Counted from the first letter of the stretch, positions 1-9,595 are shown. The stretch: 64,000 bases of DNA from Flavivirga amylovorans (GCF_030540875.1 NZ_JAUOEM010000003.1:698395-762394); one strand, 5' to 3'. Numbers and translations: made by a program. Notes: generated from the sequence alone by a model not told the origin.

Positions 1-675
1 TGTAATAGCTCTTACTTCATCTCCAACCCCAGCGAGTTCAGCTAATTCATCAATAACCTCTGTTTGTATTAATGTGGAGTCCATATCGAAACAAACCAAA
101 CGTCTGTTTCTCCTATAAATATTGTCTTCTTGAAAAGCTATATCAACATCTAAATCTCTAGAAATTTGCATAAATTTCTCAGTAAATTCAGCTTTATCAT
201 CAATTCTACCTCTTATAGAAAGTTGTATACATGCTCTAGGATATTCTTCTTCTTTAACAAGTGATAAACGTCCTGTAAGCCTTTTAATAGAATCTATATT
301 TAAATTCTTTTCTGAAATTATTTTTGTTACTTCAGATATTTGTTCGGCTGCAAGTTTTTCTCCTAAAATAGTTACTATGTATCGATCTTTACCTTGTAGT
401 GTTACCCATTTTTCATAGTCTTCCAAAGTAATTGGCGTAAATTTAGCCTGAATACCAAGCTCATAAGCCTTAAAAAGCAAATCTTTTAATACAGCTGCTG
501 ATTTTTTTCCAGATTCAATCTTAAACAAGATACCTAAAGATAGGGTATCGTGAATGTTTGCCTGTCCAATATCCAATACTTTAGCACCATATTCTGCTAA
601 AACACTCGTTAGACTAGAGGTTAATCCTGGTTTATCTTGTCCCGAAATATTTAATAATACAATTTCGTTAGCCAT
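1..675 (-). CDS. serB: Phosphoserine phosphatase SerB, partial (C-terminus outside window)
   Basis: Read on the minus strand from the ATG at 675, the frame is open to the window edge (225 codons). It begins MANEIVLLNISGQDKPGLTS, typical of an ACT regulatory domain; a second ACT-like stretch follows. Near the left edge comes RRLVCFDMDSTLIQTEVIDE, the HAD-family motif I (DxDST) of phosphoserine phosphatase, where the first Asp is the nucleophile. The enzyme catalyses the last step of serine synthesis, phosphoserine to serine, in the cytoplasm. The remaining HAD motifs lie beyond position 1, so intactness cannot be judged. The identification is strong because the ACT-ACT-HAD order and the DMDST motif fit SerB. 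Confidence 0.9.
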   Translation of the reverse strand, partial: MANEIVLLNISGQDKPGLTSSLTSVLAEYGAKVLDIGQANIHDTLSLGILFKIESGKKSAAVLKDLLFKAYELGIQAKFTPITLEDYEKWVTLQGKDRYIVTILGEKLAAEQISEVTKIISEKNLNIDSIKRLTGRLSLVKEEEYPRACIQLSIRGRIDDKAEFTEKFMQISRDLDVDIAFQEDNIYRRNRRLVCFDMDSTLIQTEVIDELAELAGVGDEVRAIT

Positions 676-914
676 AATTTCTTTTTTACACTTTATGAGC
701 ATAAAAATCATTATTCTATTTGATATATGAAAGCTTTTTCGGGTTTAATACCTATCCCCTTATGAATTTTGTAGTTATCCTAAATTTTAAGATTTACTTT
801 TAAAAATTAATTAAGGTTTCAATAAAAAATTAGTCAGAATGGCAATTAAAACAAACTGATTACTAAATAAGACCAAATAATCATAAAAAGAAATACTAAA
901 AATTAATTTGGTTT

Positions 915-1400
915 TTATTTAATAAATCTGCTATGCCAACTCTCACTCGCTGGTACTTCCCAATTCTCTTTAAATTCTGAGATATTAGTTACTAAGTTAT
1001 TAAATACAATGGTGTTTTTAGAAATGGCTTTATCTTTTGCCATTTTCTTAAAGTCAAGAAGTGGCTTATAGGCAATGTATTCGCCTTGCTTGTAAGACAC
1101 ATTCATTTTATCCATTAAATCAACATGGTACTCATTTTCTAATTGTTGAATAAAATGAACTGATGCATCGATAGAACAACCTGTTGCATTATTTAATGTT
1201 TGATTTAAACCTATAATTATAAACCGTTTGTATTTTATTAATGAACCAGCTTGTAAATCACTTCCATGTGCAGTCCAGTTTTCAATAAATATATTTAGCT
1301 TCGACTGAATTTCTTCTATTTCTTGTTCTGTAAAAGAACGATTGGCTTGGTATATCCAAACCCTAGATTCTTCTGGTAATGTATTAAAATCTACTAACAT
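915..1400 (-). CDS. Conserved Bacteroidota protein of unknown function
   Basis: A 161-residue soluble protein starting MLVDFNTLPEESRVWIYQANRS. I recognise it as a small family widespread in Flavobacteriia whose members are often labelled 'ABC transporter ATPase'. The sequence shows no Walker A, Walker B or ABC signature, so that label is not supported. It has no signal peptide or membrane segment. A central stretch near residues 60-80 (IIIGLNQTLNNATGCSIDAS) and the C-terminal ESWHSRFIK look like conserved family features. It lies 7 bases after the zinc-ribbon membrane protein gene and is probably the last gene of the minus-strand run that starts near 6167. No function can be assigned. Confidence 0.8.
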   Translation of the reverse strand: MLVDFNTLPEESRVWIYQANRSFTEQEIEEIQSKLNIFIENWTAHGSDLQAGSLIKYKRFIIIGLNQTLNNATGCSIDASVHFIQQLENEYHVDLMDKMNVSYKQGEYIAYKPLLDFKKMAKDKAISKNTIVFNNLVTNISEFKENWEVPASESWHSRFIK

Positions 1401-1407
1401 GATTATT

Positions 1408-1911
1408 CTAAAAATTATACTTTTTCTTAAACCTTTCGGATGCTAAATAATTATAGATACTATAAATTAGGCTTCCTAAGATTAAGCATTTAAAAAAGAT
1501 TCCTCTTGTTAAACTATCTGGATTTATAGCATAATTTATACCATAAACAAATAACAGAACAATTATTGGAATAATTAAAAAAAGCATGGGAGCCTTCTTT
1601 AAAAGAACCCCACTTGCTAAAATTACTATAATAACAACTGTATTAAAAATTAATGCTAATAAATCATTTAACAATACTGAAAAATTTATGATTACTCCTA
1701 AAAGATACAATCCTGCCGCTAAAAAAAGTAGTTGCTGGCTTTTAGTTAGGGAGTCTTCAGCATCAAAAATAATTCCCTTTTTCCCAATGAATCTACCTAT
1801 ATGAATTGATTTTTCTTTTTCAGTTCCATTAAAAGGGAATTCACATTTAGGACATAAATTCACATTAAGATCGCTATCATTTTTACAGGCTGGACACGCT
1901 TTATTTTCCAT
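1408..1911 (-). CDS. Zinc-ribbon membrane protein, unknown function
   Basis: A 167-residue protein with an N-terminal zinc ribbon (CPAC at residues 6-9 and CPKC at 20-23) and four hydrophobic segments between about residues 60 and 155, ending in a basic tail. It is therefore probably an inner-membrane protein with a cytoplasmic metal-binding knuckle. Its ATG overlaps the TAA stop of the upstream Fe-S protein gene (TAATG), which implies translational coupling. I do not recognise a named family. The context with two Fe-S electron-transfer proteins does not by itself define a role. Confidence 0.75.
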   Translation of the reverse strand: MENKACPACKNDSDLNVNLCPKCEFPFNGTEKEKSIHIGRFIGKKGIIFDAEDSLTKSQQLLFLAAGLYLLGVIINFSVLLNDLLALIFNTVVIIVILASGVLLKKAPMLFLIIPIIVLLFVYGINYAINPDSLTRGIFFKCLILGSLIYSIYNYLASERFKKKYNF

Positions 1912-2702
1912 TACAAATCCTGAGCATTAGCTATTAGCTCAGCAATATCCATAACTTCAACATCGCTTTCTTTTTCTTTAGCTTTTACGCCATCGGTCAT
2001 CATGGTATTACAAAATGGACAACCAGCAGCGATAATCTCTGGTTTTAATTCTAAAGCTTGTTCAGTACGTTCAACATTAACTTCTTTATCACCTTTTTCA
2101 GCATCTTTAAACATTTGAGCGCCTCCTGCCCCACAACATAAACCGTTGCGTCTACAATTTTTCATTTCAACGAGTTCTGCCTCTAATTTTTGTATAAGCT
2201 CTCTTGGAGCTTCATAAACATTATTGGCTCTACCTAAATAACAAGGGTCATGGAATGTTATACGCTTTCCTTTAAATTGCCCACCTTCTATAGTTAAACG
2301 CCCTTCATCCAGCAACGTTTTTAAAAACTGAGTATGGTGCATAACGTCATAAGTACCTCCTAATTCTGGATATTCATTTTTTATGGTGTTAAAACAATGC
2401 GGACAAGCTGTTACTATTTTTTTTACTTCATAAGCATTTAGAACCTCAATGTTGGTAACTGCTTGCATTTGAAACAAGAATTCATTTCCAGCTCGTTTTG
2501 CAGGATCTCCAGTACAACTTTCTTCAGTTCCTAATACTGCAAATTCGACATTGGCTTTGTTTAATAACTTAACAAATGCTTTTGTTATTTTTTTTGCTCT
2601 ATCATCAAAACTACCTGCACAACCCACCCAAAATAATACTTCTGGTTGCTTGCCTTGAGCCATAAATTCTGCCATAGTTGGTACTTTTAATAATTCGCTC
2701 AT
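1911..2702 (-). CDS. CCG-domain (Fe-S)-binding oxidoreductase subunit
   Basis: A 263-residue soluble protein with two cysteine-rich CCG-type modules of the heterodisulfide reductase HdrB/GlpC/LldE superfamily. Visible motifs are FWVGCAGSFDDR near residue 25, TACPHCFNT near 99, HDPCYLGRANN near 150, GLCCGAGGAQMF near 188 and AAGCPFCNTMM near 226. Such modules bind a [4Fe-4S] cluster and relay electrons. It directly follows a membrane protein carrying two ferredoxin motifs (47 bases apart), so the two probably form one quinone-linked oxidoreductase at the inner membrane. The physiological donor is not visible in the sequence. Confidence 0.85.
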   Translation of the reverse strand: MSELLKVPTMAEFMAQGKQPEVLFWVGCAGSFDDRAKKITKAFVKLLNKANVEFAVLGTEESCTGDPAKRAGNEFLFQMQAVTNIEVLNAYEVKKIVTACPHCFNTIKNEYPELGGTYDVMHHTQFLKTLLDEGRLTIEGGQFKGKRITFHDPCYLGRANNVYEAPRELIQKLEAELVEMKNCRRNGLCCGAGGAQMFKDAEKGDKEVNVERTEQALELKPEIIAAGCPFCNTMMTDGVKAKEKESDVEVMDIAELIANAQDL

Positions 2703-2749
2703 TTTCTATTTTGAATTTTTGAATTTATAAATATTAAGCATGGAATAAA

Positions 2750-4063
2750 CTATTCGTTTTTCCAATTTAATCGATCCATTTGGTTGTACGGCCATGGTGC
2801 GCCATTATTCTCAATATTTGTCATCATGTTATTTAATTCTACAGGAGCAGCAGACTGTTCCATAACTAAATAACGACGCATATCTAAAATGATCGATAAC
2901 GGATCTATACTTACCGGGCAAGCTTCTACGCAAGCGTTACATGAAGTACATGCCCAAAGTTCTTCTTTAGTAATATAATCATCTAAGAGTTGTTTTCCAT
3001 CTTCTTTAAACGTACCATTATTGGCATCAATATTTTTTCCTACTTCCTCTAAACGATCCCGCGTATCCATCATAATTTTACGAGGCGATAATTTTTTGCC
3101 TGTCTGATTTGCTGGACACTCACTAGTACACCGTCCGCATTCTGTACATGTATAAGAATTTAATAACTGAACCCAACTTAAATCTTGTACATCACTTGCT
3201 CCAAATTTAGCAGGTACCTCGCCTTCACCTTCAGTAGCTTCTTCTGGTGCTGCAAAGGGATCTATATTTGGATCCATCATCATCTTCACTTCTTTTGTTA
3301 CAGCTTCCAAATTATCTAGTTGCCCTTTAGGTTTCAATTTTCCATAATATGTATTTGGAAATGCTAACAATATGTGTAAGTGCTTGGAATAATAAAGATA
3401 ATTTAAGAATACTAATATTCCAACGATGTGTATCCACCATGCACCTCTTTCAATAAAATGCAAAGTACCATCAGATAAACCACTAAACCAAGGCGCTATA
3501 AATTGACTGATTGTGTTCCCCGAATTTAAACTCTGAAAATGAACATCTGTAGCATTCATAACTAAAAATAAGGTCATCAAGACCATTTCAAAATACAGAA
3601 TGTAATTCGCATCATTTTTAGGCCAGCTAGTCATTTCTGATTTCCAAAAACGCTTCAGTTTTATAATATTCCTTCTAACCCAAAAAAGAATAACAGAAAC
3701 AAACACTAAAACTGCTAATATTTCAAAAGCACCTATTAAAATACCATATAAACTTCCTATTGATGAAAAAATACGGTGTGTTCCAAGTAAGCCATCAATA
3801 AGAATCTCTAAAACTTCAATATTAATTATTATAAAACCAATATATACTACAACATGCAAAATACCTGAAATAGGGCGACGTACCATTTTGCTTTGCCCTA
3901 AAGCAATCATCGCCATGTTTTTCCATCGTTGGGATTTATTGTCACTAACATCTACATCTCGACCCAATTTAATATTTCTGGCAAGTTTTTTTACATTTTT
4001 AATAAAAAAACCAAGGCCTGCTATTAGTATAACTGCAAAAAGAATGTTAGGTAAATATTGCAT
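2750..4063 (-). CDS. Membrane [4Fe-4S] oxidoreductase (HdrDE/DsrMK-like)
   Basis: A 437-residue protein. The first 240 residues hold about five membrane helices resembling a nitrate-reductase-gamma/HdrE-type haem b anchor. After a linker rich in acidic residues come two ferredoxin motifs, CTECGRCTSECP near residue 308 and CTSCNACVEACP near 371, each with the CxxCxxCxxxCP spacing for a [4Fe-4S] cluster. The usual role is electron exchange between the quinone pool and a cytosolic partner, which fits the CCG-domain protein encoded just downstream. It is co-oriented with the MlaD-like gene, which ends 6 bases upstream of its start. Family assignment is firm and the substrate is unknown. Confidence 0.85.
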   Translation of the reverse strand: MQYLPNILFAVILIAGLGFFIKNVKKLARNIKLGRDVDVSDNKSQRWKNMAMIALGQSKMVRRPISGILHVVVYIGFIIINIEVLEILIDGLLGTHRIFSSIGSLYGILIGAFEILAVLVFVSVILFWVRRNIIKLKRFWKSEMTSWPKNDANYILYFEMVLMTLFLVMNATDVHFQSLNSGNTISQFIAPWFSGLSDGTLHFIERGAWWIHIVGILVFLNYLYYSKHLHILLAFPNTYYGKLKPKGQLDNLEAVTKEVKMMMDPNIDPFAAPEEATEGEGEVPAKFGASDVQDLSWVQLLNSYTCTECGRCTSECPANQTGKKLSPRKIMMDTRDRLEEVGKNIDANNGTFKEDGKQLLDDYITKEELWACTSCNACVEACPVSIDPLSIILDMRRYLVMEQSAAPVELNNMMTNIENNGAPWPYNQMDRLNWKNE

Positions 4064-4068
4064 AAAGT

Positions 4069-5001
4069 TTATTTAGTTTCGTCCTCTTTATATGGAATTT
4101 CTTTTTTTGATAAAATTCTAAAATAACGTTTTGGATGTAGTTTAATATCCTTTAACAGCGCTTCCATCTCTTTAGTAGCGCCTTCCAAATTCTCATATAC
4201 AGCATCATCTTTAAGAAGTTTACCTAAAGATCCTTCTCCTTTGTTAAGAGCGCCTAACATACTATTTAAATTGTTAAGCGTTTTATTTAAAGTTTCTACA
4301 GTTGTACCAATATTAGCATTTTTTAATTCGGTACTTAATGCTGCTAAACCATCAGCAGTTGTTTTAAATTTTTCAAGAATACTAGCTAGGTTCTTATCAT
4401 TTTTAGAAAGGACGCCATTAACTGTGTTTGAGGTATTTTTAAAGGATTTTAAAGTTTCATTTAATTCTTTGATCGTACTTTTTAATCCTGCTTCAGAATT
4501 ATCATTAACAAAATCATTTAAACTATTAAACAAGGTATCTGTAGCTCGTAATGTAGAATTTAATTCACTACTAATTCCCGAAAAGTTTTTTGAAAGACTA
4601 GAAACTAAACCTGTTTCTACTTCGGATTTTAAAACGTCTCCAGATTTTGCTATATCACCATCTTTAGCCAATACTATTGCTATAGCGTTTCCTCCCATTA
4701 AACTAGTTTCATAAAGTCTCACAACACTATTTTTTGAAAACTTTAACTCTTCATTCACAAAAAATGACACTCTGGTTTTTCCAGTTTTAAAATCGTAAGC
4801 GATGTCTTTAACTTTCCCTACTGGGTTTCCTCGAACTGTAACGACAGACGACTGGGTTAAGGCATTATAATCAAACTCGGTATAATAAACATTATTGGAA
4901 TCGAATAGATTTTGACCTTTTAAATAATTAAATCCAAAAATAAATAGGATGATTCCTAATATTAATAATATGCCTGTTTTAACTTCTTTTGATATTTTCA
5001 A
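4069..5001 (-). CDS. MCE/MlaD family lipid-transport protein
   Basis: A 310-residue protein with one N-terminal membrane helix (VKTGILLILGIILFIFGFNYL, residues 7-27) followed by an MCE domain (FDYNALTQSSVVTVRGNPVGKVKDI, residues 43-68, typical of MlaD/Mce). A long helical region from about residue 130 to 300 is rich in Asn, Ser and Leu and should form the oligomeric tube or coiled-coil part. MCE proteins are anchored in the inner membrane and carry phospholipids between membranes. No MlaE or MlaF gene lies next to it. In this run it sits directly after the cell-wall amidase gene, as is common in flavobacteria. Confidence 0.88.
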   Translation of the reverse strand: MKISKEVKTGILLILGIILFIFGFNYLKGQNLFDSNNVYYTEFDYNALTQSSVVTVRGNPVGKVKDIAYDFKTGKTRVSFFVNEELKFSKNSVVRLYETSLMGGNAIAIVLAKDGDIAKSGDVLKSEVETGLVSSLSKNFSGISSELNSTLRATDTLFNSLNDFVNDNSEAGLKSTIKELNETLKSFKNTSNTVNGVLSKNDKNLASILEKFKTTADGLAALSTELKNANIGTTVETLNKTLNNLNSMLGALNKGEGSLGKLLKDDAVYENLEGATKEMEALLKDIKLHPKRYFRILSKKEIPYKEDETK

Positions 5002-5051
5002 ACTAAAATGTATTAGAAAACAAATTTAAAATAAATTTAAAAAGAAACCGC

Positions 5052-6167
5052 TTAATTCGTAGCCGTTTTTAAAGCATCCATTAATGCTATCTTTTTACCA
5101 TTTTTAAAAGCTACGATAAAACTTGAAGTATATCCTTTTTTTGCTGCTTCTGCTTCCAGTTCTTTTATTTTATCATAACTAGATGTTGCCCCATAAAAAT
5201 ACTTATAAATATGACCGTCTTTTAAACGAGAAATATCTTGTAATCCTTTAAAGTTGTATGGTTTTGTTTCAAGTACTCTAGAACTTGCTGCTATTTGAAC
5301 TTTAAATTTAATGTTTTGAGAAAACGCAATGGTTTTTTCATTATCCTCTACCAAAGTTGTGTTATCTGTATTTATGCTTAAATATTTGAGGTATTTTTTA
5401 ACGGCATTGAATAATGACTTGGTCATTATATTTTTACCCTTTTTTGAATTTAAAAAATCCTCTTCTTTTTTATGCGTTAAAAATCCTAACTCTACTAAAA
5501 CACTCGGCATATAAGTATATGCTAAAACGTAAAAAATATTTTGTTTTACGCCTCTACTCCTTCTTTTTCCTATGATTTGAAATTCGTCCTCAATATATCT
5601 TGCTAATTTAATACTGTGATCTAAATATGCTTCTTGAGCCAATTCAAGCCCCAATATAAATTCAGATGAATTAGAATTAAATCCTTTATAAACTTCAGTA
5701 TCATCTTCCAATGCTATTACACTATTTTCTCGTTTTGCTACTTCTAAATTTTGTTTATTTTTAGTCGTACCTAAAACATATGTTTCTGAACCATATGCTG
5801 TTCCTTTTTTACCTGGTTGCGCATTACAATGTATTGAAATAAACAAATCAACATCTTTTTTGTTAGCTAACTCAGTTCTACCTTTTAAAGTAGGAAATAT
5901 ATCTTTATCCCGTGTATAAACAATCGTAACATTTGCTAGTTGTTCTTTTATCATTTTACCTAAAGCTAATGAAACATCCAATGCAATATCTTTCTCTGTT
6001 GATTTGTATCTACCTGTACCTGGTGTCCCACTATCTCTACCTCCATGTCCTGGGTCTATCATAATTACAAATGAATTTGAAGGCGACTGACTGTAAGCGG
6101 ATATATTGAAAGAAAGTGTTAATACTATTATAAAAGATACGAAAAGTAATACTCTGTGCGTTTTCAT
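5052..6167 (-). CDS. N-acetylmuramoyl-L-alanine amidase (Amidase_3)
   Basis: Zinc-dependent cell-wall amidase that cleaves the bond between MurNAc and L-Ala in peptidoglycan. From the ATG at 6167 it is 371 residues and starts with a clear signal peptide (MKTHRVLLFVSFIIVLTLSF, cleavage near AYSQ). A longer frame reaches an ATG at 6209, but those 14 residues precede the signal peptide, so I reject that start. Catalytic-domain motifs are VIMIDPGHGGRDSGTPG (zinc His), STEKDIAL (zinc Glu), LFISIHCNAQP (zinc His) and SVLVELGFLTHKKEE (catalytic Glu). The C-terminal 100 residues look like a SPOR-type peptidoglycan-binding domain. It is the first gene of the run down to 915. Confidence 0.9.
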   Translation of the reverse strand: MKTHRVLLFVSFIIVLTLSFNISAYSQSPSNSFVIMIDPGHGGRDSGTPGTGRYKSTEKDIALDVSLALGKMIKEQLANVTIVYTRDKDIFPTLKGRTELANKKDVDLFISIHCNAQPGKKGTAYGSETYVLGTTKNKQNLEVAKRENSVIALEDDTEVYKGFNSNSSEFILGLELAQEAYLDHSIKLARYIEDEFQIIGKRRSRGVKQNIFYVLAYTYMPSVLVELGFLTHKKEEDFLNSKKGKNIMTKSLFNAVKKYLKYLSINTDNTTLVEDNEKTIAFSQNIKFKVQIAASSRVLETKPYNFKGLQDISRLKDGHIYKYFYGATSSYDKIKELEAEAAKKGYTSSFIVAFKNGKKIALMDALKTATN

Positions 6168-6296
6168 GTGGTGTATATAAATTAATTTTAATCGAAACGT
6201 ATGTAACAACCTATAATATTTATTGCTTTAGAAGGATGCTTAAATAAGAGTTTTATCGATTAAAAAACTCAGTTTATTTTAATTTTAAATTTTTAA

Positions 6297-6338
6297 TTGA
6301 TTTATTAAATCAATCACAGAAAAATATATGTAATTTTG
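6297..6338 (+). promoter_or_regulatory. Probable promoter -7 box with 17-bp palindrome upstream of the LptD-like gene
   Basis: TAATTTTG at 6331-6338 matches the Bacteroidota -7 consensus TAnnTTTG exactly. A perfect inverted repeat, TTGATTTA-T-TAAATCAA, occupies 6297-6313 just upstream. No TTG at the usual -33 distance is evident, so promoter strength is uncertain. The -7 box overlaps the TTG codon at 6336 that opens the longest reading frame, which argues that translation starts further downstream. Confidence 0.4.
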
Positions 6339-6386
6339 GCTTTTCAAAAACCGAGCCATACTTTTACAAAAATACATTTAAAAGCG

Positions 6387-9119
6387 TTGCATACAAACAA
6401 CTTTAAAATACTTTTTGCACTAAGTTTTACAGTGTTTATTAACACGTTAAGCTTTGCTCAAGATATACCAAAAAAGGGAAAAACGATTAATCCAAGTATT
6501 AGGGATAGCGTTATTGTTAATACAGACAGCCTACTAGTTCCTGAAATATCCGAAAAGCGTCAAGATTCTACATTGACAGATTCAGTTCCTCCTAAAAAAG
6601 AACTTTTAGAGACTATAGTTACCTACCATGCAGATGATTACACAAAATTCAATCAAAAAAAGCAAAAACTATACTTGTATAACAATGCTAAGATTGACTA
6701 TGGTGATATGAATATTACTTCGGGCAATATTGTTATTGATTATACTAAAAATACAGTATATGCAAAAGGTATCACCGATTCTATTGAAGGTTATACTCAA
6801 AAACCTGTTTTTACTCAAGGCAATAATGTTGTGGAACCCGACTCCATTATTTTTAATACTGAAACAAAAAAGGCACTTATATTTAATTCTAAAACGGAAC
6901 AGGGAGAAGGTACCGTAGTTGCCCAGATTACAAAGAAGGAGAACGATTCTGTGTATTTCTTGAAAAATGCTAAATATACTACTGCAGAAGACCTTGAAGA
7001 CCCAGAGTATTATATAAAGCTTAGAAAGGCAAAAATTGTTCCTGGTAAAAAAATAGTTACGGGATTGGCTAATTTATTTATTTATGATGTCCCTACTCCT
7101 ATTGGAGTCCCTTTTGCTTTTTTTCCGCAAACCGAAAAGCAGACTTCTGGGGTTATAATACCTTCCTTTGGAGAGCAGAATGACCGTGGGTTCTTTTTAC
7201 AAAATGGCGGGTATTATTTTGCGATTAGTGATTATGTCGATCTAGCAGTTATAGGAGACTATTACACCAATGGTAGTTATGGTATGCGAATGGAAAGTAC
7301 GTATTCTAAACGTTATAAATATAGAGGTAATTTAGGTTTTAGATATGAAAATTTAATTAATAGTGAACGTGGTTTTCCAGACTACTCCAAAAACACCATT
7401 TACAATATACGTTGGTCACATAGTCAAGATTCTAAAGCAAACCCTAATTCACGATTTTCAGCGTCTGTTAACTTAGGTAGCAGTACCTTTTACCGTTCAT
7501 CTGTAAATCAAATAAATACAGGTGCTTTTTTAAATAACTCTTTATCATCATCTGTATCATACTCTAAAACATTTCAAGGAGAACCTCAGGTAAATTTTAG
7601 TTTAACGGCAACTCACTCGCAAAACACTAATACAGAAGAAATAAACATGACACTTCCTACGTTTCAAGGGAGTATTGGTAGAATATATCCTTTTTCTTCA
7701 AAATCTGGCTCTAAAAAGGGGATTATTCAAAACATGAACCTCCAATATAATGTAAGAGGGGAAAATAGGATTAAAACGAACGATGAATTTTTCTTTAAAA
7801 AAGAAATGTTTGATGACGCTAAAGCCGGTTTTCAGCATACAGTTCCATTGAGTACAAATTTTAAAATATTTAAACATTTTAGTATTAGTGCTTCTTCTAA
7901 TTACAATGAAGTATGGAGTTTTCAAACCAAAAAGAAAACATATCATCTTAGTGAGCGCGCTTTTGTAACGGATACTATTAAGAAGTTCGATTCCTTTAGA
8001 ACTTACAATTTTAGTACTAGTTTAGGTACAACAGTTTACGGTATGTTCGATTTTGAAAAAGGGAAAAAAAAGGATCGAAAAATAAAAGCTATTAGGCATG
8101 TTATGAGACCTTCTGTTAGCTATAATATAAATCCTGCTTTTCATAGATATTATGAAACTGCTGAAGTTGTAAATGCTGACGGTTTAACTAAAGCAGAAGA
8201 AGACCTCATTCTAGAAAATGTTGATTTAGAATATACACGTTTTGAACAATTATCAATTTTCGGAACACCTAATAAAGACTTTTCTAGTTCTATGGGAATT
8301 TCCTTATCCAACAATCTAGAAGCTAAAATTCGTGATAAAGATAGTACAGCCACCGAGCCTAAAAAAGTGGTTTTATTAAATAACTTAAACTTTTCTACGT
8401 CTTATAATTTTGCTGCTGATGAGTTTCAATGGAGTCCCGTTAGAATGAGTGGAGGCACACAGCTTTTTGATGGAAAAATGAGTGTGAATTTTGGAGCTAC
8501 TTTAGACCCCTACGCATTGGACAATAATAATAGAAAAATTAATGAATTTAATATTAATAACGGAGGGAGTCTTTTTAGATTAACAAGCGCAAACTTAACT
8601 ACCAGTTGGTCAATATCCAGTAAAAAAGGGGATACAAAACAAAAAGATAAGAATATTGATGAGAATTTGCGGAGTGGCGGACGTGCAGATGATCTATTTG
8701 GAGTTTCCGAAGATTTTTCTAACCCACAGATGAATAATGATAGGGAGGATAAAAAAGAGGATGCCTCAAGTGAACATTATAATTATAAAATTCCCTGGAA
8801 TTTACGTGTGGCATACGCTGTTAACTATTCGAATTCTGCACGACAGGATGAAATTTCTTCGCATTCGCTTATGTTTTCTGGAGACATCGAATTATCGCCT
8901 AAATGGTCCATAGGAGCTTCTTCTGGTTACGATTTAAAAAATGCAGGTTTCACTTTTACTCAACTACGTTTTGAACGTGATTTGTTAAGCTGGCGTATGA
9001 ATTTTAGCTGGGTTCCTTTTAGCTCTAGAAGTTCATGGAATTTCTTTATTGGTATTAGATCAAGTATTTTACAAGATTTAAAATATGAGCAACGAAGACA
9101 ACCAGATATTACACTCTAA
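6387..9119 (+). CDS. LptD-like outer-membrane LPS assembly protein
   Basis: About 910 residues. The open frame extends back to a TTG at 6336, but that codon overlaps a probable -7 box. The TTG at 6387 gives a normal signal peptide (HTNNFKILFALSFTVFINTLSFAQ), so I prefer it. After the signal comes a low-complexity linker and an OstA/LptA-like beta-jellyroll (YHADDYTKFNQKKQKLYLYNNAKIDY region, ORF residues about 92-240). A large beta-barrel rich in alternating aromatic residues runs to the end, with a terminal strand after LSWRMNFSWVPF. The family places lipopolysaccharide in the outer leaflet. At over 900 residues it has the length of Bacteroidota LptD-like proteins. It is divergent from the amidase gene. 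Confidence 0.85.
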   Translation: MHTNNFKILFALSFTVFINTLSFAQDIPKKGKTINPSIRDSVIVNTDSLLVPEISEKRQDSTLTDSVPPKKELLETIVTYHADDYTKFNQKKQKLYLYNNAKIDYGDMNITSGNIVIDYTKNTVYAKGITDSIEGYTQKPVFTQGNNVVEPDSIIFNTETKKALIFNSKTEQGEGTVVAQITKKENDSVYFLKNAKYTTAEDLEDPEYYIKLRKAKIVPGKKIVTGLANLFIYDVPTPIGVPFAFFPQTEKQTSGVIIPSFGEQNDRGFFLQNGGYYFAISDYVDLAVIGDYYTNGSYGMRMESTYSKRYKYRGNLGFRYENLINSERGFPDYSKNTIYNIRWSHSQDSKANPNSRFSASVNLGSSTFYRSSVNQINTGAFLNNSLSSSVSYSKTFQGEPQVNFSLTATHSQNTNTEEINMTLPTFQGSIGRIYPFSSKSGSKKGIIQNMNLQYNVRGENRIKTNDEFFFKKEMFDDAKAGFQHTVPLSTNFKIFKHFSISASSNYNEVWSFQTKKKTYHLSERAFVTDTIKKFDSFRTYNFSTSLGTTVYGMFDFEKGKKKDRKIKAIRHVMRPSVSYNINPAFHRYYETAEVVNADGLTKAEEDLILENVDLEYTRFEQLSIFGTPNKDFSSSMGISLSNNLEAKIRDKDSTATEPKKVVLLNNLNFSTSYNFAADEFQWSPVRMSGGTQLFDGKMSVNFGATLDPYALDNNNRKINEFNINNGGSLFRLTSANLTTSWSISSKKGDTKQKDKNIDENLRSGGRADDLFGVSEDFSNPQMNNDREDKKEDASSEHYNYKIPWNLRVAYAVNYSNSARQDEISSHSLMFSGDIELSPKWSIGASSGYDLKNAGFTFTQLRFERDLLSWRMNFSWVPFSSRSSWNFFIGIRSSILQDLKYEQRRQPDITL

Positions 9120-9200
9120 ATATTTATAGGTTTATTTTAACAGTTTAAGGAAAGTTTAATGAAGTTTCCATTTTCGTGGAAAAAAATAAAAAATATTTCA

Positions 9201-9581
9201 ATGAAAAAGATAATTACAACAACGAATGCTCCTGCTCCTATTGGTCCTTATAATCAAGCTGTATTGAGCGGTAACACACTATATACGTCTGGACAAATTG
9301 CATTTAATCCAAAAACAGGAGTCCTTATTTTAGATGATATAAAAACTGAAACTGCACAGGTTATGAAAAACCTTAAAGCTGTTTTAGAAGCTGCTGGTAT
9401 GACTTTTGAACACGTCATAAAAACATCTATTTTTATTAGTAATATGGATGATTTTACTCAGATTAATGAGGTATACGGTAACTATTTTAATGATGTAACT
9501 GCTCCAGCTAGAGAGACTGTACAAGTCGCCAGATTACCAAAAGATGTTAATGTAGAAATTAGCATGATTGCTATTAAATAA
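9201..9581 (+). CDS. ridA: RidA family reactive-intermediate deaminase
   Basis: RidA/YjgF/YER057c/UK114 protein that hydrolyses reactive enamine/imine intermediates released by PLP enzymes, limiting damage in the cytoplasm. The preferred start is the ATG at 9201, giving 126 residues (MKKIITTTNAPAPIGPYNQA), the usual family length. An upstream ATG at 9159 would add 14 unusual basic residues. Family marks are PIGPYNQAV, LYTSGQIAFNP, the conserved Arg in PARETVQVARLP and the terminal VEISMIAI. It follows the LptD-like gene by about 80 bases and may share its transcript. Confidence 0.92.
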   Translation: MKKIITTTNAPAPIGPYNQAVLSGNTLYTSGQIAFNPKTGVLILDDIKTETAQVMKNLKAVLEAAGMTFEHVIKTSIFISNMDDFTQINEVYGNYFNDVTAPARETVQVARLPKDVNVEISMIAIK

Positions 9582-9595
9582 ATAGTTTTTTAAGC

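Noticed and set aside
6168..6209. Longer amidase start at 6209
   Set aside because: The added 14 residues precede a textbook signal peptide beginning at 6167.
9159..9200. Longer RidA start at 9159
   Set aside because: RidA proteins are about 126 residues and start directly at the MKKIITT segment; the extra residues are atypical.
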